DNA of 64,000 nucleotides. It comes from Streptococcus australis. Its GTDB lineage: Bacteria; Bacillota; Bacilli; Lactobacillales; Streptococcaceae. This document shows positions 41,148-50,127 of this stretch, one piece after another. Made by a program: the position numbers and the translations under genes. Below the pieces are notes generated by a model. That model was not told where the DNA came from, ran no database searches, and worked only from the letters and a program-made list of their open reading frames with translations. The stretch lies in the NCBI RefSeq assembly GCF_901543175.1, contig NZ_LR594040.1, positions 372,001 through 436,000 of the forward strand. Reading direction: 5' to 3'. The stretch's first letter is position 1. Each line of letters starts with the position of its first letter.

Positions 41148-42050
41148 ATGCCACTGACTGTTTTAACTTTAAAAAATGTTCCGCCGTCTTTAAAAGGGGA
41201 TTTAACCAAGTGGATGCAAGAAATTGCTACAGGGGTTTACGTTGGAAATATCAATACTAGGGTTCGTGAAAAGTTATGGGATCGTATTAAGGCGAATGTT
41301 GGAAAAGGTGAGGCTACAATTAGTTACGCCTTTAGAAATGAAATTGGCTATCAATTTGATACCGTAAATGCTCAGCGGAGTGTACTAGACTATGATGGAA
41401 TCCCATTAATTCTATTACCTAGCCAAACAGACAGCGATGGGAAAATATCCAGTTTTGGATACAGTGATGCTGCTAAGTTTAGACGGATCAAGCGTTTTGG
41501 CCGTCATTCAGAAGTTTCTTCAAAACCACAGAGTTCCTATATTGTGATTGATATTGAGACGGATGGTTTAGATGAGAATGAACATACCATTATAGAAATT
41601 GGGGCACTTAAGGTTACTCCATCCACTACAGAAGAGTTTAATGCTCTTATCAAACATGACGGAATCTTGCCTACGAAGATTTCTAAATTAACGGGAATTT
41701 CTCAGGCTCTATTAGAACAAAATGGTCGAAATTTAAAAGAAGTACTTTCCGATTTTTTGCTTTTTATAGGTGAATCAGCTTTAGTTGGCTATGGTATCAA
41801 TTTTGATGTTAAGTTTATTAACAATGAGCTTAACAAGTTGGGCTTGCCTTTATTATCAAATAAAACTCATGATTTAAAGAAATTTGTCAAGAGTGAAAAA
41901 CTATTTCTGGCTAACTATCAATTACAGACAGCTCTTAAGGAATATGGAATTGAAGAGGTAGTTCCTCATAGAGCTTTACCGGACGCTAAGTTAATCTATC
42001 AGTTATCAACAAAAGTGAATAAATTTTTGGATAGAATCAATCGGGATTAG
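41148..42050 (+). CDS. cas2: Cas2e fused to a DnaQ-like (DEDDh) 3'-5' exonuclease
   Basis: The first about 95 residues are a Cas2e domain (MPLTVLTLKNVPPSLKGDLT, then YVGNINTRVREKLWDRI), the scaffold of the Cas1-Cas2 integrase. A linker leads to a DEDDh exonuclease (about 125-295): ExoI DIETDGLDENEHTIIEIG, ExoII GYGINFDVKFI, ExoIII HRALPDAKLIYQL, so D, E, D, H and D are all present. Such fusions are known in some type I-E loci (for example S. thermophilus) and trim prespacers. The start at 41148 gives 300 residues; an upstream ATG at 41073 lies inside cas1 and is not needed. The array begins 23 bp after its stop. Confidence 0.96.
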   Translation: MPLTVLTLKNVPPSLKGDLTKWMQEIATGVYVGNINTRVREKLWDRIKANVGKGEATISYAFRNEIGYQFDTVNAQRSVLDYDGIPLILLPSQTDSDGKISSFGYSDAAKFRRIKRFGRHSEVSSKPQSSYIVIDIETDGLDENEHTIIEIGALKVTPSTTEEFNALIKHDGILPTKISKLTGISQALLEQNGRNLKEVLSDFLLFIGESALVGYGINFDVKFINNELNKLGLPLLSNKTHDLKKFVKSEKLFLANYQLQTALKEYGIEEVVPHRALPDAKLIYQLSTKVNKFLDRINRD

Positions 42051-42073
42051 CGATTTCAATGGGATCTTTTAGT

Positions 42074-43753
42074 GTTTTTCCCGCACTCGCGGGGGTGATC
42101 CTGGACTGAGGGAGCTAGTGGGGTTCTAAACGTTGTTTTTCCCGCACTCGCGGGGGTGATCCTGTCCCGAAGACACCGAAGACAATACGCTCTATGTTTT
42201 TCCCGCACTCGCGGGGGTGATCCTACAAGGCGACTAGCCCGTAACATTGCCCGTTACGTTTTTCCCGCACTCGCGGGGGTGATCCTACATTGCAAAGATC
42301 CCACGCGCCAAGATAGCCGTTTTTCCCGCACTCGCGGGGGTGATCCTATCAAACATCTGGACAGGCACATCACTCTGGCGTTTTTCCCGCACTCGCGGGG
42401 GTGATCCTAGGCGAGAATTGGCAAAGCTAGTGCAAATGCCGTTTTTCCCGCACTCGCGGGGGTGATCCCCCCTACCAGATGTTTCTGACATAGAAATTTC
42501 AGTTTTTCCCGCACTCGCGGGGGTGATCCTTGAGCAACTTATCAATGGGCAAAGTAGTATTTAGTTTTTCCCGCACTCGCGGGGGTGATCCTGGATTGGC
42601 TGAACCACTTACATAAAAGTGGGGGTTTTTCCCGCACTCGCGGGGGTGATCCCAAAAGGACAAAGATGGTAACGTTGAATTTAAAGTTTTTCCCGCACTC
42701 GCGGGGGTGATCCTAAGAAACGTGGTGCTGGTTGGCTTTTCAGAACGTTTTTCCCGCACTCGCGGGGGTGATCCCAATCGTAGATTTTATATCAGCACAT
42801 GCTAATTGGTTTTTCCCGCACTCGCGGGGGTGATCCTAAAACCTACGACATCATACCAGTCATGCGACAGTTTTTCCCGCACTCGCGGGGGTGATCCTAA
42901 TCATTTCATCAAATGTTACCATACCCCGAAGTTTTTCCCGCACTCGCGGGGGTGATCCTACAGCATCAAACACAAAAGCGTAGTACGTTCGGTTTTTCCC
43001 GCACTCGCGGGGGTGATCCCAAATCATGGTTCTACTTCGACAGTCGTGGATAGTTTTTCCCGCACTCGCGGGGGTGATCCTGATCCGACTGAGGGCTTTG
43101 TAGTCGCTCGTAAGCTTTTCCCGCACATACGGGGGTGATCCCGCTGGTGCAAGTAGTTGGCTTGCTCAGGAAGCGTTTTTCCCGCACACGCGGGGGTGAT
43201 CCTAAGGTTTTCGTTGAGGAGCATAAGATGTACCGGTTTTTCCCGCACATGCGGGGGTGATCCCAGAATCTATAATATGTAGTTACAATTTGAGTTGTTT
43301 TTCCCGCAGAAGCGGGGGTGATCCCACACCTTTAGGTTGCAAGTTCAATTCCTTCAAGTTTTTCCCGCAGAAGCGGGGGTGATCCCTTGATTCAAAATAA
43401 ACAATAAAAAAGGAGAATGTTTTTCCCGCATATGCGGGGTGATCCTCACTGTTGCTGGCACTAAAATTGATGAAACAAGTTTTTCCCGCAGAAGCGGGGG
43501 TGCTCCTACCATGTTTCACGATTTTTAACCCAGCCTTTAGTTTTTCCCGCAGACGTGGGATTGATCCCATTCGCTTCTGACCGTTGAAATAGAAACCTTG
43601 GTTTTTCCCGCATACGCGGGGGTGATCCTACAGAGTACAGAGTTTCTGCCTCAGTCGTGTTGGTTTTTCCCGCACACGCGGGGGTGATCCCGGGAGCATG
43701 CTTACCCATGCTTATGGCAAGGTGAGTTTTTCCCGCACACGCGGGGGATTGAC
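42074..43753 (+). CRISPR. Type I-E CRISPR array, 28 repeats and 27 spacers
   Basis: The 28-bp repeat begins GTTTTTCCCGCACTCGCGG and ends GGGTGATCC; spacers are 33 or 34 bp. Repeats 1-17 (42074 to 43080) are identical. Repeats 18-28 vary in the loop (CACACG, CACATG, CAGAAG, CATATG, CATACG) and in the 3' end. Repeat 23 (43419) has lost one G, repeat 25 (43540) has several changes, and the last repeat (43726-43753) ends GGATTGAC. The decay toward 43753 shows that the leader is on the cas2 side and that the array is transcribed on the plus strand. CCCGC/GCGGG forms the crRNA hairpin for Cas6e. Confidence 0.98.
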
Positions 43754-44045
43754 TACATAAAATGAGATATAAGAAAATATCCCTATTGAAAACTGGTAAA
43801 TTAGAGATAGGAGTGTTTTTTATAGGAAAAAAGCATATTTTGTGTCAATGAAGATATCTTACATAACAAAGGAAAAGACAAGTAAATCGAATGAAGTCAT
43901 CATGGAGACATTTGGTAACAATAACATCAGTTGGGTAAAAAACTTGTAGCAGAGTATAAGAAAATTTGTCTTGCATCTGTTGTCTTAGAGAGTTTCAGAA
44001 CTAAATGCTCAACATTTTTTGATTGGAAAAACGAGACTAAAATCC
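43754..44045. other. Spacer between the CRISPR array and the mvaA remnant
   Basis: 292 bp, AT-rich. The plus-strand reading frames hold short coding-like fragments (for example about 43850-43948 without a stop, ending at TAG) but no start with a ribosome-binding site and nothing I recognise. It probably contains the right-hand scar of the island insertion. Confidence 0.5.
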
Positions 44046-44273
44046 TTAGCTCAAATTATCGTTTCTATCGAACTGGCACAAAACTTTGCGGCCCTCAAAG
44101 CCTTGGTGAGTACGGGCATCCAGCAAGGCCACATGAAGTTGCAGGCCAAATCCTTAGCTCTCCTAGCTGGTGCTAGTGAATCTGAAGTTGCTCCCCTCGT
44201 TGAGCGCCTTATCGCAGAGAAAACCTTTAACTTAGAGACAGCCCAGCGCTATCTAGAAAACTTCAGAACATAA
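44046..44273 (+). pseudogene. mvaA: Duplicated 3' end of mvaA
   Basis: The sequence encodes LAQIIVSIELAQNFAALKAL and continues to the end of HMG-CoA reductase in frame. It matches 32020-32247 with about a dozen substitutions over the first 200 bp; only the last 25 bp differ strongly. It lacks the other about 350 residues and has no start. It retains the terminator that presumably ended the original mvaA. This is the displaced original 3' end after insertion of the CRISPR-Cas island. Confidence 0.92.
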
Positions 44274-44303
44274 AAAACTCAGACGAATCAGTCTGAGTTT
44301 TTT
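44272..44303. terminator. Bidirectional terminator between mvaA remnant and scrR
   Basis: AAAAAACTCAGAC and GTCTGAGTTTTTT form a 13-bp stem around GAATCA. It works for the plus-strand mvaA end and for scrR on the minus strand. Confidence 0.85.
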
Positions 44304-44307
44304 GTAC

Positions 44308-45273
44308 TTATATACTTTTTCCAGACAATAGGGTGACTGGTAAGAAGTAACCAGTTGTCGCAACTTCCTTGCCTTCGATCTTTTGCAAGAGGAGATCAAC
44401 AGTGAGTTGGGCAATCTCTTTCATAGGTTGCTTAATCGTTGTCAGGTGAGGATAGTAGTTCTCGATAAAGTAAGTCCCGTCATAGCCGATGACTTTGAGC
44501 TCTTCAGGAACAGAGATTCCCAGTTCCTGGGCGATTTTGATAACTAGGATAGCTGTCAGATCATCTGAAGCAAAGATAGCATCTGGTTTCTGATGGGTCA
44601 AGATATTCTTGATTTCCATTTCCTTTCTGACGGGAGAAAAGTCACTCGAAACATTGATAATAGGAGCTTTTGGGAGAACAGAGGCAAAGCCAGCATGACG
44701 CAGTCCAGTAGGCGAGTTGGAATTGTCGTTCCCTGTAATCATGATGATAGACTGGGCACCGGTCTTGACCAAGGTTTGGGCAGCGAGAACCCCGCCACCG
44801 TAGTTGTCAGAGGAGACAACAGGAATGTCTGGAGACAAGTTTCGGTCAAAGGAAATGATTGGGGCTGTCACACGATTGTAGTCTTCGATTCCCAAGTTGT
44901 GACTTCCAGAAATGATACCGTCCACCTGATTGGCCTCCAGCATTTCAATGTACTCACGTTCTTTTTCAGAATCGTGTTCGCTGTTACAGATGATGGTCTT
45001 GTAGCCATTCTTGAAGAGCTGGTGTTCCAGCTTGTCAATCAACTCAGCATAAAAGACATGACTAATGTTTGGGAAAATGAGTCCAATCAACTTGGCAGAT
45101 TTTCCTTGGAGACTTCGAGCCAGATTATTGGGCTTGTAGCCTAGTTCTCGCATGGCTTCATTGACCTTGAGAATGGTTTTTTCAGACAGATAACCTTTTT
45201 TATTGATAACCCGTGAAACGGTAGTGGGGCTGACGCCAGCAAGTTTGGCGACATCAGTCAGTTTTGCGACCAT
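44308..45273 (-). CDS. scrR: Sucrose operon repressor (LacI family)
   Basis: The 321-residue LacI-type repressor has the N-terminal helix-turn-helix TDVAKLAGVSPTTVSRVINKK (about residues 5-25) and a periplasmic-binding-like sugar domain. Its location downstream of scrB on the same strand, with a 20-bp overlap, identifies it as ScrR. It is expected to bind AAACG-containing boxes between scrB and scrA and to be released by a sucrose-derived sugar phosphate or fructose. Confidence 0.94.
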   Translation of the reverse strand: MVAKLTDVAKLAGVSPTTVSRVINKKGYLSEKTILKVNEAMRELGYKPNNLARSLQGKSAKLIGLIFPNISHVFYAELIDKLEHQLFKNGYKTIICNSEHDSEKEREYIEMLEANQVDGIISGSHNLGIEDYNRVTAPIISFDRNLSPDIPVVSSDNYGGGVLAAQTLVKTGAQSIIMITGNDNSNSPTGLRHAGFASVLPKAPIINVSSDFSPVRKEMEIKNILTHQKPDAIFASDDLTAILVIKIAQELGISVPEELKVIGYDGTYFIENYYPHLTTIKQPMKEIAQLTVDLLLQKIEGKEVATTGYFLPVTLLSGKSI

Positions 45274-46708
45274 AATCTAATTCATAGTAGGTTCCGGTTG
45301 GCTTTCCAGACTTGATCAGGATACCATTTTGGTCTGCACGCGGAAAGACGCGACCAGAAAATACTTTTTCTCCTTTGTTGATGAAAATTTCAAAGACTGA
45401 GTTGTCGATGAAGATGTTAGCAGTAGTAGCTTGCTTGTCGATTGGGCAAGAACGAGTCGTACCAAATTCTTGGGCATACTGTTCACCAGCTTGGCTACGA
45501 TCCACTGTCACTTGACCATTTGCAAGGTCAAAGTTGATTGAAAGTCCTTTTCCTTCTTTATCAGCAAGTAAGACAATCTCGCTCTGGCTATTGGCTTCCA
45601 AGTTGAGCTCCAGTTCATAGCTGTTATTCGTTTGAGCACGATTTGAAAAGGGTTCTTCAAAGACACGAAGGTCCTTGATAGCTGCGACAGGGTATTGGTA
45701 GAGTTTGCCATCTTTGATAGTGAGTTCCTTGACCAATGAGAAAGTTCCTTGGTGGTCAAAACGATCAGATGGGTAGGCTACATCTGGTAGCCCAAGCCAG
45801 CTAACTGCCAGAGCACGTCCGTCTGGAGCGTTAAAGGCTTGAGTCGCATAGGCTTCAAAACCGTAGTCTAGGTTGTGAAGGGGTGACACATCTGCCATTT
45901 GCGCCTTTTCAGGATCAAAGGATGCCCCGATTTTGTACATGTTTGGATAGATATTGTCATAATCCAGAACTTGTTTGTCCAATCCCTGTGGGCAGTAGAG
46001 AAGGACAGGTTGTTCACCGATAAAGACCAGATTTGGACATTCCATCATATAGGCAGTACGGTCGTTAGCAAAGTCTAGGTCACCAATCTCCTGCCAGTTG
46101 GTGTAGTCATTATCAATAGCCTTGTAGAGACGAACAAAGCCTTTTTTCTCCAAGTCCTGACCACCCACGATAGCATAGTATTGGCCCTTGAAGTTAAAAA
46201 TTTGCGGGTCACGGAAGTGGTCGGTAGAGTCTGCTGGTTGGTCAATCAAGATCTTATCAATCTTGGTAATCTTACCATCTTTTCCCAAAAGAGCACCAAC
46301 CTGGTATGGGTGACGAATCCAGTTTTCATCACGGACATTCCCTGTATAGAATAGGAACAACTGATCGCCAAACTGCATGGCGGATCCAGAGTAGGCACCG
46401 TGGCTATCTAATGGAGTATCTGGCAAAATTTTGACTCCAGTTTCTGTAAAGTGCACCAGATCATCACTTTCAAGCTGCACCCAAGACTTCAAACCATGAG
46501 CTGCACCAAAGGGGAAATTCTGGTAAAAGAGAATCCATTTGCCATCAAAGTAAGAAAATCCATTCGGATCATTGAGAAGCCCCATTTTAGGCTCGGCATG
46601 GTAATGAGTATGCCATGGAGATTGTGCCATCTTTTCCTTGATTTGCTTGATTTCATTATCTGTCCAATCTTCATAGCGTCTGTAGCGACGCTCTGTTGTC
46701 CATTCCAT
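45254..46708 (-). CDS. scrB: Sucrose-6-phosphate hydrolase (GH32)
   Basis: ScrB cleaves sucrose-6-phosphate, made by the ScrA PTS, into glucose-6-phosphate and fructose. The 484-residue GH32 enzyme has the nucleophile motif LLNDPNGFSY (about residues 44-53), the transition-state stabiliser HFRDPQIF and the acid/base Glu in MMECPNLV. A strong AGGAGGAAA site precedes the start. It is divergent from scrA and overlaps scrR at its 3' end. Confidence 0.97.
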   Translation of the reverse strand: MEWTTERRYRRYEDWTDNEIKQIKEKMAQSPWHTHYHAEPKMGLLNDPNGFSYFDGKWILFYQNFPFGAAHGLKSWVQLESDDLVHFTETGVKILPDTPLDSHGAYSGSAMQFGDQLFLFYTGNVRDENWIRHPYQVGALLGKDGKITKIDKILIDQPADSTDHFRDPQIFNFKGQYYAIVGGQDLEKKGFVRLYKAIDNDYTNWQEIGDLDFANDRTAYMMECPNLVFIGEQPVLLYCPQGLDKQVLDYDNIYPNMYKIGASFDPEKAQMADVSPLHNLDYGFEAYATQAFNAPDGRALAVSWLGLPDVAYPSDRFDHQGTFSLVKELTIKDGKLYQYPVAAIKDLRVFEEPFSNRAQTNNSYELELNLEANSQSEIVLLADKEGKGLSINFDLANGQVTVDRSQAGEQYAQEFGTTRSCPIDKQATTANIFIDNSVFEIFINKGEKVFSGRVFPRADQNGILIKSGKPTGTYYELDYGRKTD

Positions 46709-46740
46709 TTTATCTTTCCTCCTAAAGTTCTACTATCTTA

Positions 46741-46769
46741 ATAGTAAACGTTTTCGGCCAAAAAAGCAA
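46741..46769 (-). promoter_or_regulatory. scrB-scrR promoter with ScrR-type operator
   Basis: On the minus strand TTGCTT (46769-46764), 17 bases, TACTAT (46746-46741). A palindromic AAACGTTT (46746-46753) sits between the hexamers, so a bound repressor would block the polymerase. Confidence 0.7.
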
Positions 46770-46802
46770 GTCTTTTATGTTAAAAAATAGCAAAAAAATG
46801 TC

Positions 46803-46810
46803 AAACGATT
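46803..46810 (+). promoter_or_regulatory. Second AAACGNTT operator-like box
   Basis: AAACGATT in the middle of the scrB-scrA intergenic region (46709-47086), the same pattern as the boxes in the two promoters. It could support DNA looping by ScrR or be a partial site. Confidence 0.45.
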
Positions 46811-46984
46811 ATCATAAAATAAAAGAAAAAATTCAGCTGATTTTCACGAAAAGATGAAAAAAAATGAAAAATAAAAGCTTTGAACCCTCTAATATAAGGA
46901 TATTTTTATGAGAAAATGACAGAACCCACTCAAAAACTACCATAAACGATCCTAAGCAAGAGAAAGAAAATAAAAATTTCTGCA

Positions 46985-47018
46985 AAACGCTTGACATATT
47001 TTAGAAACATGATAAAAT
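46985..47018 (+). promoter_or_regulatory. scrA promoter with overlapping operator
   Basis: TTGACA (46991-46996), 16 bases, TAAAAT (47013-47018). The box AAACGCTT (46985-46992) overlaps the -35. Repression by ScrR (and possibly CcpA, as the box also resembles part of a cre site) is expected. Confidence 0.7.
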
Positions 47019-47086
47019 AATAGTCGTAGGGCGGATAAAATCGCTTTCAAACACTTTACAAAATTTTATATAAGGAGATTATTGCT

Positions 47087-49036
47087 ATGGATTATAATAA
47101 AGTAGCTTCCGAGGTCATAGAGGCTGTTGGAAAAGATAATCTAGTAGCTGCAGCGCATTGTGCCACTCGTCTTCGTCTTGTATTAAAAGACGAATCAAAA
47201 GTGAATCAAGCAGCTTTAGATAATAATGCTGATGTGAAAGGTACATTTAGCACAAACGGACAATATCAAATTATTATTGGTCCCGGTGACGTTAACTTTG
47301 TCTACGCAGAAATCATCAAAAAAACAGGTTTGAAAGAAGCTTCAACAGATGATTTGAAAGAGATTGCTAATAAAGATAAAAAGTTCAATCCTTTGATGGA
47401 TTTGATTAAGCTCTTGTCAGATATCTTTGTTCCAATCATTCCTGCTCTGGTTGCAGGTGGTCTTTTGATGGCATTGCGTAACTTCTTGACATCGCCAGAT
47501 TTGTTTGGACCTCAATCAATTGAAGATATGTACCCTGCAATCAAAGGCTTCTCAGCTATGGTTCAATTGATGTCTGCAGCTCCATTTATGTTCTTGCCTG
47601 TTTTGGTAGGTATTTCAGCAGCTAAACGCTTTGGAGCAAACCAATTCCTTGGTGCAGCTATTGGTATGATCATGACCACTCCAGATTTGGGTGGTAAAGA
47701 AGCTTTTTGGGATATTTTAGGTTACCATGTTACACAAACAAACTATGCTTACCAAGTTATTCCAGTTCTTGTGGCTGTCTGGTTATTGGCGACTCTGGAA
47801 AAATTCTTCCACAAGAAATTGCCATCTGCAGTTGACTTTACTTTCACACCGCTTTTGTCTGTTATGATTACAGGATTCCTAACTTTTACAGTTATCGGTC
47901 CTGTGATGTTGGTAGTATCTGATGCGATTACCAATGCGATTGTATGGCTATACAATACTACAGGTGCCTTTGGTATGGGTCTCTTTGGTGGAACCTACTC
48001 ATTGATCGTTATGACTGGTCTTCACCAATCATTCCCTGCGATTGAAACACAGTTGCTATCAGCTTACAATAATAACGGTACTGGATTTGGTGACTATATC
48101 TTTGTTGTTGCCTCAATGGCAAACGTGGCACAAGGTGCAGCCACACTTGCTATCTACTTCTTGACTAAAAATGCTAAAACTAAAGGCTTGTCAGGTTCAG
48201 CAGCTGTTTCAGCCTTCCTTGGTATCACTGAGCCTGCTCTCTTTGGGGTAAACTTGAAATACAAATTCCCATTCTTCTGTGCTCTTGCTGGTTCAGCAGT
48301 TGGTGCCTTTGTGGCAGGATTAACTCATGTCATTGCAGTTTCTTTGGGAGCAGCTGGCTTTATCGGATTCCTTTCCATTAAGGCAGGATCAATCCCTATG
48401 TATGTGATTGCAGAACTCATTTCCTTTGCTGCAGCCTTTGCTTTGACTTATTTCTATGGTAAAACAAAAGCGGCAGGTGTATTTGCTGATGAGGCCGCAA
48501 CAGTAGCGGCTGCAAGTGTAGCTGAAACTAAGGTTGAAGCAACAGCTGAAGCGTCAGTATCTGAAGAATCTGTAACTAACAAAAACGAAACAATCCAAAC
48601 TCCTATCGTTGGTGATGTCGTAGCGCTTGCTGATGTGAATGACCCAGTCTTTTCAAGTGGTGCAATGGGACAAGGGATCGCTGTAAAACCAAGCCAAGGC
48701 GTGGTTTACGCACCAGCTGATGCAGAAGTATCTATCGCATTTCCAACAGGTCACGCCTTTGGTTTGAAGACAGCCAAGGGAGCTGAAATCTTGATCCACG
48801 TTGGTATTGACACTGTGTCTATGAACGGTGAAGGCTTTGAAGCAAAAGTTGCTCAAGGCGACAAGGTCAAAGCTGGTGACATTCTCGGAACCTTTGACTC
48901 AAACAAAATCGCTGCTGCAGGTCTTGACGACACAACAATGGTTATCGTAACCAACACGGCAGACTATGCTTCTGTGACACCAGTCGCAAGTGGTTCAGTT
49001 GTCAAGGGCGACGCGATCATCGAAGTGAAAGCCTAA
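47087..49036 (+). CDS. scrA: Sucrose-specific PTS transporter, EIIBCA
   Basis: ScrA imports sucrose and phosphorylates it. The 649 residues read EIIB (about 1-85, phosphorylated Cys in [10 protein letters not shown]), then the membrane EIIC (about 105-465, with GITEPALFG). An Ala/Glu-rich linker and EIIA follow (about 505-649, active His in [11 protein letters not shown]). It lies divergent from scrB behind a regulated promoter and is followed by a terminator. Confidence 0.96.
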   Translation: MDYNKVASEVIEAVGKDNLVAAAHCATRLRLVLKDESKVNQAALDNNADVKGTFSTNGQYQIIIGPGDVNFVYAEIIKKTGLKEASTDDLKEIANKDKKFNPLMDLIKLLSDIFVPIIPALVAGGLLMALRNFLTSPDLFGPQSIEDMYPAIKGFSAMVQLMSAAPFMFLPVLVGISAAKRFGANQFLGAAIGMIMTTPDLGGKEAFWDILGYHVTQTNYAYQVIPVLVAVWLLATLEKFFHKKLPSAVDFTFTPLLSVMITGFLTFTVIGPVMLVVSDAITNAIVWLYNTTGAFGMGLFGGTYSLIVMTGLHQSFPAIETQLLSAYNNNGTGFGDYIFVVASMANVAQGAATLAIYFLTKNAKTKGLSGSAAVSAFLGITEPALFGVNLKYKFPFFCALAGSAVGAFVAGLTHVIAVSLGAAGFIGFLSIKAGSIPMYVIAELISFAAAFALTYFYGKTKAAGVFADEAATVAAASVAETKVEATAEASVSEESVTNKNETIQTPIVGDVVALADVNDPVFSSGAMGQGIAVKPSQGVVYAPADAEVSIAFPTGHAFGLKTAKGAEILIHVGIDTVSMNGEGFEAKVAQGDKVKAGDILGTFDSNKIAAAGLDDTTMVIVTNTADYASVTPVASGSVVKGDAIIEVKA

Positions 49037-49063
49037 TCCTCTTCAAGAATCAAATCCAAAAAC

Positions 49064-49095
49064 AAAACGAACAAATGTCAGGTTTGTTCGTTTTT
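49064..49095 (+). terminator. Terminator after scrA
   Basis: Perfect 12-bp stem AAAACGAACAAA/TTTGTTCGTTTT with a T5 run within and after the right arm. Confidence 0.85.
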
Positions 49096-49157
49096 GTTAG
49101 ATGGTAAGATTTACAGAGGAAAATCTAAAATATAGAGAAATGTAGCTCTTCAAAATG

Positions 49158-49166
49158 TGATATAAT
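49158..49166 (+). promoter_or_regulatory. Extended -10 promoter of scrK
   Basis: TGATATAAT (49158-49166), 27 bases before the ATG at 49194. No AAACG box was seen here, so scrK may be regulated differently from scrA and scrB. Confidence 0.6.
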
Positions 49167-49193
49167 AGAGAAAACAAAGATAAGAGGTTTATC

Positions 49194-50081
49194 ATGACAA
49201 AATTATACGGAAGCTTAGAAGCAGGCGGTACAAAGTTTGTCTGTGCTGTCGGAGATGAAAATTTTAACATTGTAGAGAAAACACAATTTCCTACAACAAC
49301 TCCTATCGAGACTATCGATAAAACCATTGAGTTCTTCTCAAAATTCGATAACCTTGCAGGACTTGCCATCGGTTCATTTGGTCCTATTGATATCGACAAA
49401 AATTCTAAAACTTACGGTTTTATCACCACTACTCCAAAACCTCACTGGGCAAATGTCGACTTGCTTGGTGCCCTTCGTCGTGCCCTTAATGTGCCCATGT
49501 ATTTCACCACAGACGTAAACAGCTCTGCCTATGGTGAAGTCGTTGCCCGTAACAATGCTGGCGGCCGTATCGAGAACTTGGTCTACTACACAATCGGTAC
49601 AGGAATCGGTGCAGGTGTTATCCAACGTGGTGAGTTTATCGGTGGTGTAGGTCATCCTGAGATGGGGCACTACTATGTAGCCAAACACCCAATGGACGAG
49701 GAGAAAGAGTTTAACGGTGTTTGTCCTTTCCACAAGGGCTGTTTGGAAGGCTTTGCTGCTGGTCCAAGTTTGGAAGCTCGTACAGGTATTAGAGGTGAAA
49801 ACATCGAACTCAACAACTCTGTCTGGGACGTCCAAGCCTACTATATCGCTCAAGCTGCTGTCAACGCGACAGTGACTTTCCGACCAGATGTCATCGTCTT
49901 TGGTGGTGGAGTCATGGCCCAACAACACATGCTGGACCGTGTGCGTGAAAAATTCACAGCTCTTCTCAACGGCTATCTACCAGTACCAGACGTGCGTGAC
50001 TACATCGTGACTCCAGCAGTCGCAGGCAATGGTTCCGCCACACTTGGGAACTTTGTCCTTGCTAAGAGTGTCGCAAAATAA
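49194..50081 (+). CDS. scrK: Fructokinase (ROK family)
   Basis: The kinase phosphorylates the fructose released by ScrB. The 295-residue ROK protein shows the phosphate-binding opening LEAGGTKFVCAVGD and the zinc cluster GHPEMGHYYVAKH...GVCPFHKGCLEG (His plus three Cys, about residues 154-185). The sugar-binding region lies in between. It is next to scrA with its own promoter and terminator. Confidence 0.96.
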   Translation: MTKLYGSLEAGGTKFVCAVGDENFNIVEKTQFPTTTPIETIDKTIEFFSKFDNLAGLAIGSFGPIDIDKNSKTYGFITTTPKPHWANVDLLGALRRALNVPMYFTTDVNSSAYGEVVARNNAGGRIENLVYYTIGTGIGAGVIQRGEFIGGVGHPEMGHYYVAKHPMDEEKEFNGVCPFHKGCLEGFAAGPSLEARTGIRGENIELNNSVWDVQAYYIAQAAVNATVTFRPDVIVFGGGVMAQQHMLDRVREKFTALLNGYLPVPDVRDYIVTPAVAGNGSATLGNFVLAKSVAK

Positions 50082-50093
50082 AACAAACAAAAC

Positions 50094-50121
50094 ATCCGTT
50101 TGGTTTTCCAAACGGATTTTT
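50094..50121. terminator. Terminator between scrK and the VTT gene
   Basis: Perfect 10-bp stem ATCCGTTTGG/CCAAACGGAT with TTTT loop, followed by TTTTC. The genes on both sides converge here. Confidence 0.85.
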
Positions 50122-50127
50122 CTATTC

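Noticed and set aside
42056..43709. Several minus- and plus-strand ORFs of 60-95 codons with repeated peptides such as RITPASAGKT
   Set aside because: They are translations of the CRISPR repeats and spacers; none has a ribosome-binding site.
43931..44176. An 81-codon ORF overlapping the mvaA remnant
   Set aside because: It runs in another frame than the conserved HMG-CoA reductase tail and shows no family features.
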